DNA from: an uncultured Eubacteriales bacterium
GTDB taxonomy: Bacteria > Bacillota > Clostridia > Lachnospirales > CAG-274
Length of the DNA stretch: 21,100 nt
NCBI GenBank assembly: GCA_905201505.1
Contig: CAJKOJ010000033.1
Span: forward strand, 1 to 21,100
Direction: 5' to 3'
The notes beneath the pieces are model-generated. The model did no database searches and was not told the DNA's origin. It saw only the letters and a program-made list of their open reading frames with translations. Both the position numbers and the translations under genes were made by a program. Every line of letters begins with the position of its first letter. Position 1 is the first letter of the stretch. Shown here one piece after another: positions 16,527-21,100 of the stretch.

Positions 16527-16583
16527 GCTGTGCCGTATATAAATCTTTGTTGTTAAAAAGTAAAATATAAAGGGGTAATTATT

Positions 16584-17114
16584 ATGAATAATAACATATT
16601 TATTGCCTTTGATAACCATAAAGCAGCTGTTAGTATTGCTAAAATTTTAATTGCCAATGGCAATAACGTGGTTTTGATTGCTAAGTCATTTAATGAACTT
16701 ATACAATCACTAAATTATTATCCGGCAGGCATTATTATTACAGGCTGTACTTTTGACGGGGTCAGGACAGAAAGAGTAATTGACGATATTAGAGATGAAT
16801 TTAATATAGTTGTACTTGGAAAAAAGGCTCAAATAGATATTTTTCCTGAGGGAAGAGTGTTCAAGCTTTCTATGCCTTTGCAGAAAAATGATTTAATATG
16901 TTCTGTAGAAATGCTTATGGCAATGGACATTCAGTGTAAATCTTCACAGCATAAAGGAGAAAATGAAGAAAGAATAATATTAAGAGCAAAGCAGGTGCTT
17001 GTTGATATGTATTCTATGTCAGAAGAGGAAGCTCATAGATATATACAGAAAAAGAGTATGGATACAGGCAGGAAGATGTCTGAAATTGCAGAAATTATAC
17101 TTAGTTCACAGTAA
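16584..17114 (+). CDS. ANTAR-domain response regulator (probable glnA-linked antiterminator)
   Basis: The 176-residue protein has a receiver-like N-terminal domain (about 1-115) and a C-terminal ANTAR RNA-binding domain (about 126-174, from RIILRAKQVLVDMYSMSEEE to MSEIAEIIL). ANTAR proteins bind paired hexaloop hairpins in leader RNA and prevent termination. The receiver is degenerate: the beta-3 strand reads GIIITGCTFDG with no phosphoacceptor aspartate, and NIVVLGKK lacks the usual serine/threonine. Control by ordinary phosphorylation is therefore unlikely, and a ligand or partner protein may act instead. AGGGG precedes the start. A regulator of this kind downstream of glnA is known in solventogenic clostridia (GlnR/NitR type). 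A role in nitrogen control here is inferred from that and from position. Confidence 0.9.
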   Translation: MNNNIFIAFDNHKAAVSIAKILIANGNNVVLIAKSFNELIQSLNYYPAGIIITGCTFDGVRTERVIDDIRDEFNIVVLGKKAQIDIFPEGRVFKLSMPLQKNDLICSVEMLMAMDIQCKSSQHKGENEERIILRAKQVLVDMYSMSEEEAHRYIQKKSMDTGRKMSEIAEIILSSQ

Positions 17115-17188
17115 AATAACGTTTATGTTGTATAAGAGATTTAATTTCTGTAATATGGAATATATATTTGACTTTTTTACAATAAAGA

Positions 17189-17236
17189 GCCCTCATAAAT
17201 CAGATATACAAAGTTGTATATTTGATTTATGAGGGC
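17189..17236. terminator. Long hairpin between convergent genes
   Basis: The arms 17189-17211 and 17214-17236 pair over 23 bases with one G-T and almost no loop. The motif begins GCCCTCATAAATC. It lies between the ANTAR gene and the convergent exchanger gene and probably terminates both, though neither side has a long T tract. Confidence 0.75.
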
Positions 17237-17267
17237 ATTATTATAGTCAGTGTTTATTAACTAAATA

Positions 17268-18266
17268 TTAAAAAGGAAGAATGTTATAATTCCTCAAAAT
17301 AATGTATGCTGTGTATACTAAATACATTGATACCATTGTTATGCCGACACCTCTGCCTATAAAACTTTTCTTTTTTAATACAATAAGCAAAACAATAAGG
17401 TTTACAATGGTAAGCAGCAGTGTGTCAATAAGAGAGTCAAGCTGTACGGTAATTCCGCGTACTATTGATGAAATTCCCAGTACAAGAAGAATATTAAATA
17501 TATTTGAACCAATTACATTACCAAGTGCAAGGTCTGCTTCACCTTTTTTTGCCGCAACGATACTTGTGACAAGTTCAGGGAGAGAAGTTCCAAAGGCAAC
17601 AACTGTAAGTCCTATAAGTGTATTGCTCATACCAAACTGTGTTGCAATGGCAGTGGCACTGTCAACAACTAAGTCACCGCCTACTATAACTCCAGCAAGA
17701 CCTATAACAATAAATATTATACTAACAGGGAGGGAACGGCTGTTAACTTCTTCTATTTCAACCTTTTCACCTACAGCTATTTCAATAAGTGTAGAACGAA
17801 CAAGTATAAGAAGATAGGAGATAAAAACAACAAGCATAATTATGCCTTCTATACGTGTAAGAGCAGGCTGACCTGCAATAATGTAACCTAATAAAAGAAA
17901 AAAGAGAAGAAGCAAAGTTGCTGCAATAGAGTAAGGGTAGTCTCTTTTTATAAGGGGTCTTGTTATGTTGATAGGCTGTAAAATAGCACATATACCTACA
18001 ACCATAAGAAGGTTAAAGAAATTAGAGCCAACTACATTGCTGACTGCAATTTCATTTGCTCCCTGTAATGCTGCTGAAATACTAACTGCTGTTTCTGGTG
18101 CAGACGTACCCATTGCAACTATTGTAAGACCAATAATTACAGTAGGAACATTGAATATTTTTGCAATAGAGCTGCTGCCTTCAACAAAAAAATCTGCTCC
18201 TTTAATGAGACATATAAAGCCTATTATAAGCCATACATACATCCAAATGCCTGTCATACTTAACAT
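17268..18266 (-). CDS. Na+/Ca2+-exchanger family cation transporter (CaCA family)
   Basis: The 332-residue integral membrane protein has about ten hydrophobic segments arranged as two homologous halves. Each half has an alpha-repeat with ion-binding acidic residues: GTSAPE (53-58) with SNVVGSN (76-82), and GTSLPE (226-231) with GNVIGSN (249-255). This is the YrbG/CaxA type of calcium/sodium antiporter. The start at 18266 has AAGGAGG eight bases upstream. An in-frame extension of 48 codons to 18410 runs through the riboswitch and terminator and is rejected. The leader carries a yybP-ykoY-type Mn2+ riboswitch, which implies that this member is induced by, and may export, manganese. That substrate is inference; the family's usual ion is Ca2+. 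It is a single-gene unit. Confidence 0.93.
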   Translation of the reverse strand: MLSMTGIWMYVWLIIGFICLIKGADFFVEGSSSIAKIFNVPTVIIGLTIVAMGTSAPETAVSISAALQGANEIAVSNVVGSNFFNLLMVVGICAILQPINITRPLIKRDYPYSIAATLLLLFFLLLGYIIAGQPALTRIEGIIMLVVFISYLLILVRSTLIEIAVGEKVEIEEVNSRSLPVSIIFIVIGLAGVIVGGDLVVDSATAIATQFGMSNTLIGLTVVAFGTSLPELVTSIVAAKKGEADLALGNVIGSNIFNILLVLGISSIVRGITVQLDSLIDTLLLTIVNLIVLLIVLKKKSFIGRGVGITMVSMYLVYTAYIILRNYNILPF

Positions 18267-18293
18267 TAAAAAATCCTCCTTGAAAATAAATAC

Positions 18294-18355
18294 AAAAAAT
18301 AAAGCGAAGCCTTTATTGCAGCTATGAAAAAACATAGACACAATAAAAGTCTCGC
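18294..18355 (-). terminator. Riboswitch-controlled terminator ahead of the exchanger gene
   Basis: On the minus strand, GCGAGACTTTTATTG (18355-18341) pairs with CAATAAAGGCTTCGC (18318-18304), 14 of 15 positions counting G-T pairs. An inner CTATG/CATAG stem sits around a T6 loop, and TTTATTTTTT follows. The 5' arm is the conserved 3' end of the aptamer, so aptamer and terminator exclude each other. Ligand binding should then permit transcription, as known for this class. Confidence 0.8.
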
Positions 18356-18432
18356 TACTTAGATACATACCGAAGCTTTTGGCTTGTACTGACGATAATG
18401 TATACGGCAATGCCGCAAGCTACTCCCTTTTA
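18344..18432 (-). ncRNA. yybP-ykoY (Mn2+) riboswitch aptamer
   Basis: The minus-strand leader matches the remembered consensus of this class. The P1 strand TAAAAG (18432-18427) runs into GGGAGTAGC. A CGTCAGTACAAGCC segment and AGCTTCGGTATG follow mid-way, and GCGAGAC runs into CTTTTA, which closes P1 (18349-18344). Internal helices are visible (GCTTG/CAAGC, CGGCA/TGCCG, ATACAT/ATGTAT). Members of the class sense Mn2+ and precede exporters such as MntP, P-type ATPases and CaCA exchangers. The gene behind it is a CaCA exchanger, which supports the call. I could not run a covariance search. Confidence 0.82.
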
Positions 18433-18454
18433 ATGAATACCTAATTCGCTATAT

Positions 18455-18483
18455 ATTATATTAGATTTTTTGTTACTTGTCAA
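18455..18483 (-). promoter_or_regulatory. Promoter of the riboswitch-exchanger transcript
   Basis: On the minus strand, perfect TTGACA (18478-18483) and TATAAT (18455-18460) are separated by 17 bases. The start would be near 18447, about 15 bases before the aptamer. A promoter this strong with a conditional terminator fits control by attenuation. Confidence 0.88.
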
Positions 18484-18661
18484 TAACTGTAATTATATTT
18501 TTTTATATTTATATTATTTACACAAATGCCGATGAAATACTTGGTAATAAAAATTAAATATATTGGAAGTAAAAAGTGTTTTTTACAAATAGATTTTAGT
18601 TATGTTTCAGTAATATTAAATTTTGTAAAAGAACTGTTAATATGTAAATAAAAACCATAAA

Positions 18662-18690
18662 TTGTTTAATTTTACCATTGCTTTTATAAC
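18662..18690 (+). promoter_or_regulatory. Promoter of the CmpB-like gene
   Basis: TTGTTT (18662-18667), a 17-base spacer and TATAAC (18685-18690) predict a start near 18697. The 180 bases between the divergent exchanger promoter and this one are very A+T-rich and show no gene. Confidence 0.6.
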
Positions 18691-18753
18691 TGATTTGTGA
18701 TAACATCTATTGTGAAAACTTATGAAGGTATTGAGAATGCGGAAGGTGATTTA

Positions 18754-19368
18754 ATGTCATTGGTATTTTATAATTTTACAGGCATGGATATTTTTTATTT
18801 TCTCAACTGCTTTTTTATATATAGTTTTTTAGGCTGGGTATTTGAGTGTGCGGTAATGAGTTTTCAAGAAAAGAAGCCGGTAAACAGAGGATTCATAAAA
18901 GGACCTCTTTGTACTATATATGGTGCAGGGGCGTTGGGGGTATATTTCCTTTTCAGACCTATTGCAGAAAATAAATTGCTTGTATTTATTGTCGGTGCCG
19001 TTGCAGCAACATTATTGGAAATTGCCGTTGCCTTGCTTATGACAAAGCTGTTTGGGTATTTTTGGTGGAATTATAATAATAAAAAGTTTAATTATAAAGG
19101 TGTTATTTGCCTTGAAAGTTCAATATGCTGGGGCTTAATGTCTATGCTGACTTTTATGGTGTTTCAGCCTATGGTTGAGTATGTTGTAAATTTATATTAT
19201 CCTTTGTGCGGAAGGATAGCAGCTCTTGCTGTACTTGCTTACTACTGTGCTGATTTTTCTGCAAGTTTTTACAGAGCTTATGAAGAAAAGGAAGAAAGGC
19301 TCAGTGAAAATACAGAGGATTTTGCTCAACTGACAGTTGATGAGTTGTTACATAACAGTAATGAGTAA
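18754..19368 (+). CDS. CmpB-like membrane protein (putative ABC-transporter type IV, PF06541 family)
   Basis: The 204-residue protein has about five hydrophobic segments (near 11-32, 52-68, 75-97, 115-138 and 152-172) and an acidic cytoplasmic tail. The family hallmark is GWVFECAVM (27-35), followed by NRGFIKGPLCTIYGAGA (44-60). The biochemical role of this family is not established despite the transporter label. The start at 18754 has GGAAGGTG just upstream. A GTG at 18697 in the same frame coincides with the predicted transcript start and is rejected. It is transcribed alone, divergently from the exchanger, and followed by a good terminator. No ABC ATPase is adjacent. Confidence 0.85.
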   Translation: MSLVFYNFTGMDIFYFLNCFFIYSFLGWVFECAVMSFQEKKPVNRGFIKGPLCTIYGAGALGVYFLFRPIAENKLLVFIVGAVAATLLEIAVALLMTKLFGYFWWNYNNKKFNYKGVICLESSICWGLMSMLTFMVFQPMVEYVVNLYYPLCGRIAALAVLAYYCADFSASFYRAYEEKEERLSENTEDFAQLTVDELLHNSNE

Positions 19369-19395
19369 ACAGGAATAGTAAAATAAATCTGAAAG

Positions 19396-19427
19396 GACTT
19401 TCTGTGTGTTACAGAAGGTCTTTTTTT
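19396..19427 (+). terminator. Terminator after the CmpB-like gene
   Basis: GACTTTCTGT (19396-19405) pairs with ACAGAAGGTC (19411-19420) around GTGTT with one G-T, followed by seven T. Confidence 0.92.
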
Positions 19428-19462
19428 GCTGAATACTGTCATAATGTTAATAAATATTTAAG

Positions 19463-19491
19463 TTGCAAAAAAATGGAATGTGTAGTAGAAT
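19463..19491 (+). promoter_or_regulatory. Possible ireB promoter
   Basis: TTGCAA (19463-19468), a 17-base spacer and TAGAAT (19486-19491) lie about 100 bases before ireB. The leader contains TTGAACG twice, 27 bases apart, of unknown meaning. Confidence 0.45.
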
Positions 19492-19592
19492 TAAATAGAA
19501 CAGTGTTGAACGTGACTAAATCCAAAAAGCAAGTTTTGAACGGAAAATCCTACTTTATATGTTTATATAAGCAGAATTAGGAGGGAATGTAT

Positions 19593-19895
19593 ATGAATAA
19601 AAAATTTTCAGAAACTCAGAAAATAAGTAATCTTAAAGAGGCATTAAAAGATGTTGTAATCAGTGATGAATCTGTTGAAAAGTCTGCTATAAATAAGGTT
19701 ATTGCTGAAGCTTATGAAGCTATGAGAGAAAAAGGTTATAATCCTGTAAATCAGATTGTCGGCTATATTATGTCGGGAGATCCGACGTATATTACAAGCC
19801 ATAACGGAGCAAGAAGTCTGATTATGAAGATGGAGCGGGATGAATTAGTAGAAGAGATGCTCAAGACGTATATCGAGCATCATAACTGGGTATAA
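19593..19895 (+). CDS. ireB: IreB family regulatory phosphoprotein (DUF965/UPF0297)
   Basis: IreB is a small cytoplasmic protein phosphorylated by PASTA-domain kinases (IreK/PrkC) in Firmicutes and linked to cephalosporin tolerance in Enterococcus. The 100-residue protein has the family core AYEAMREKGYNPVNQIVGYI (40-59), then MSGDPTYITSHNGARSLI and KMERDELVEEML. It is somewhat longer than usual at the N-terminus. The start at 19593 lies seven bases after AGGAGGG; an ATG at 19587 is too close to that site. Codon use changes inside the gene. The first 55 or so codons are A+T-rich like the genes to the left, while those from GTC-GGC on (19758) include TCG, CCG, ACG, CGG, CTC and ATC like the genes to the right. 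The gene may be a hybrid of two related sequences. Confidence 0.92.
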   Translation: MNKKFSETQKISNLKEALKDVVISDESVEKSAINKVIAEAYEAMREKGYNPVNQIVGYIMSGDPTYITSHNGARSLIMKMERDELVEEMLKTYIEHHNWV

Positions 19896-19897
19896 TA

Positions 19898-20323
19898 ATG
19901 ATGAGGATTATGGGACTGGACTACGGTTCAAAGACGGTAGGCGTAGCAGTCAGTGATCCCCTCGGGATCACGGCTCAGGCAGTAGAGACCATCTGCAGGA
20001 AGGAAGAGAACAAGCTGCGCAAAACCTGTGCTCGGATCGAAGCGTTAATTGAAGAGTACCAGGTGGAGCGGATTGTCCTCGGCCTTCCTAAACATATGAA
20101 TAATGATATTGGAAATCGGGCGGAACAATCTATAGAATTCGGGAAGATGCTTACCAGACGGACCGGCCTTGAGGTCGTGATGTGGGATGAGCGTCTGACT
20201 ACGGTGGAAGCGGAACGGACGTTAATCGAGAATAAAGTAAGACGTGAGGATCGCAAAAAATATATAGATAAAATTGCGGCTGTTTTTATATTGCAGGGAT
20301 ATCTGGATTCGATTTCGAGGTGA
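19898..20323 (+). CDS. ruvX: Putative pre-16S rRNA nuclease / Holliday junction resolvase (RuvX/YqgF)
   Basis: The 141-residue RNase H-fold protein processes the 5' end of 16S rRNA precursors in bacteria; older annotation calls it a Holliday junction resolvase. Family motifs are present: GLDYGSKTVGVAVSD with the first catalytic aspartate, IVLGLPKHMN, MWDERLTTVEAE and IDKIAAVFILQGYL. Two adjacent ATGs (19898 and 19901) are possible starts; the second gives the usual MRIMGLDYG opening. No good Shine-Dalgarno is visible, and translation may be coupled to ireB, which ends two bases earlier. The gene is clearly richer in G+C than those before ireB and uses CGG and CGC arginine codons. ireB-ruvX is a standard clostridial gene pair. 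Confidence 0.95.
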   Translation: MMRIMGLDYGSKTVGVAVSDPLGITAQAVETICRKEENKLRKTCARIEALIEEYQVERIVLGLPKHMNNDIGNRAEQSIEFGKMLTRRTGLEVVMWDERLTTVEAERTLIENKVRREDRKKYIDKIAAVFILQGYLDSISR

Positions 20324-20328
20324 TAAGT

Positions 20329-20589
20329 ATGGAAAAAATTAAGTTTATGTCTGAGGAACTTCAGGAGGAAGTGGAGTTCTTTGTGCTGGAGCAGACGAGA
20401 GTAAGTGGAGTGTCTTACATTCTGGTAACAGATTCGGAAGACGATGACGCAGAATGTCTGATTCTGAAAGATACATCCGGAGAAGGAGAGGCGGACAGCC
20501 TTTATGAGATTGTGGAAGATGATGTGGAGCTTGCAGCAGTCTCAAAAGTGTTTGAAGAACTTCTGGAAGATGTTGAGATTGAAAGGTAG
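20329..20589 (+). CDS. DUF1292 domain-containing acidic protein
   Basis: The 86-residue, strongly acidic protein has the DUF1292 pattern: EEVEFFVLEQTRVSGVSYIL, then a DSEDDDAECLILKD stretch and a C-terminal AAVSKVFEELLEDVE. The function of the family is unknown. It is small, soluble and regularly found between ruvX and a fur-family gene in clostridia, as here. The ATG at 20329 follows GAGGTGA, which overlaps the ruvX stop. A GTG nine bases earlier is less well placed. Base composition matches ruvX rather than the genes left of ireB. Confidence 0.9.
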   Translation: MEKIKFMSEELQEEVEFFVLEQTRVSGVSYILVTDSEDDDAECLILKDTSGEGEADSLYEIVEDDVELAAVSKVFEELLEDVEIER

Positions 20590-20595
20590 AGTGGG

Positions 20596-21051
20596 ATGTC
20601 TATCAGTAAAGAAAAATTTAAAGAGATGCTGAAAGAAAAAGGCTTAAAAGTAACCAACCAGCGGTTACTGGTATTAGAAGTACTCGCAGATCAGCGCGAT
20701 AGGCACATGACTGCAGAGGATATCTATGAATTAGTGAAGGAAGACTACCCGGAAATCGGGCTGGCTACCATATATCGGACATTGCAGTTGTTGTTAGAAA
20801 TGCAATTGGTGGATCGGATTAATCTGGATGATGGATGTATTCGTTATGAGATTGGGGAATTCTGTGACGGAGAGAATAAGCATCATCATCACCACTTAAT
20901 ATGCAGAACCTGTGGGAAGGTGCTTCCTTTCAAGGATGACCTTTTGGACGAGTTGGAGGCGCATATCGAGGAGGCAATGGGATTTCATGTGTTAGACCAC
21001 GAATTAAAATTTTATGGACAATGCAAAGAGTGCCGTGAAAAGAAAAAATAG
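20596..21051 (+). CDS. Fur-family metal-responsive transcriptional regulator
   Basis: The 151-residue protein has a winged-helix DNA-binding domain (about 1-85) with LKVTNQRLLVLEVL and IGLATIYRTLQLL, the Fur-family recognition helix. A dimerisation domain follows. The structural zinc site C103/C106 and C143/C146 is complete. HHHHH at 96-100 is part of the natural metal-binding region of this family. It could be Fur, Zur or PerR, and the sequence alone does not decide which. The ATG is seven bases after the DUF1292 stop with only a weak GAGTGGG ahead, suggesting coupled translation in one operon with ruvX. No operator could be recognised in the window. Confidence 0.93.
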   Translation: MSISKEKFKEMLKEKGLKVTNQRLLVLEVLADQRDRHMTAEDIYELVKEDYPEIGLATIYRTLQLLLEMQLVDRINLDDGCIRYEIGEFCDGENKHHHHHLICRTCGKVLPFKDDLLDELEAHIEEAMGFHVLDHELKFYGQCKECREKKK

Positions 21052-21081
21052 TACGGAAAAGAGACACATGGAGGTGTTAAT

Positions 21082-21100
21082 TTGAAAAGAGAAAACAATG
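21082..21100 (+). CDS. Start of an unidentified gene (runs off window)
   Basis: A TTG codon at 21082 is preceded by GGAGG (21070-21074) at seven bases and opens a frame reading MKRENN to the window end. The fragment is too short to identify. Ribonuclease J often follows this gene order in Lachnospiraceae, so that is my best guess. It appears to continue the ruvX-fur operon, 30 bases after the fur-family stop. Confidence 0.55.

Noticed and set aside
18267..18410. N-terminal extension of the exchanger gene
   Set aside because: It reads through the riboswitch and terminator. The strong AAGGAGG in front of 18266 fixes the real start.
19953..19971. Perfect GTGATCCC/GGGATCAC hairpin
   Set aside because: It lies within the conserved VSDPLGIT coding region of ruvX and has no T tract; probably chance from codon choice.
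20881..20895. Five histidine codons in a row, like an engineered His tag
   Set aside because: They are internal to a Fur-family protein at the natural metal-binding site next to CRTC, not at a terminus.

Overview
The window looks like chromosome from a low-GC anaerobic member of the Clostridia, probably close to the Lachnospiraceae. The evidence is A+T-rich intergenic DNA, strong AGGAGG ribosome binding sites, TTGACA/TATAAT promoters, a sensory plus catalytic [FeFe]-hydrogenase operon, a glnA gene followed by an ANTAR regulator, and the ireB-ruvX-DUF1292-fur order. The family assignment is inference. There are no tRNA or rRNA genes, insertion sequences, CRISPR arrays or phage genes.

Layout. 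1-1674, minus strand: threonine synthase (thrC), then the start of a bacitracin-type ABC transporter ATPase, separated by a strong terminator. 1885-2343: nrdR, divergent from thrC. 2430-7220: a four-gene [FeFe]-hydrogenase operon (thioredoxin-like 2Fe-2S protein, HydS-type sensory hydrogenase with PAS domain, SpoIIE/PP2C phosphatase, HydA2-type catalytic hydrogenase) with its own promoter and terminator. 7232-9478, minus: RecD2-type helicase. 9715-14748: purC-purF-purB-purA. PurB serves both the main purine pathway and the AMP branch, where PurA is its partner. 14864-17114: type I-alpha glutamine synthetase with a hairpin leader, then an ANTAR RNA-binding regulator with a degenerate receiver domain. 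17268-18483, minus: a Na+/Ca2+-exchanger family transporter behind what reads as a yybP-ykoY (Mn2+) riboswitch with a mutually exclusive terminator. 18754-19368: CmpB-like membrane protein. 19593-21100: ireB, ruvX, a DUF1292 protein, a Fur-family regulator and the first codons of another gene.

Three points deserve most attention. (1) The hydrogenase operon couples a hydrogenase lacking the proton-relay cysteine to a phosphatase with an unassigned C-terminal domain, which looks like a H2- or redox-sensing signalling unit whose target is not in the window. (2) The riboswitch leader upstream of the exchanger can fold either as the aptamer or as a terminator, which predicts a Mn2+-induced cation exporter. 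(3) Base composition and codon use change abruptly inside ireB at about 19750-19775. Everything to the right is much richer in G+C and uses CGN arginine codons. This is either an inter-species recombination joint or an assembly chimera.
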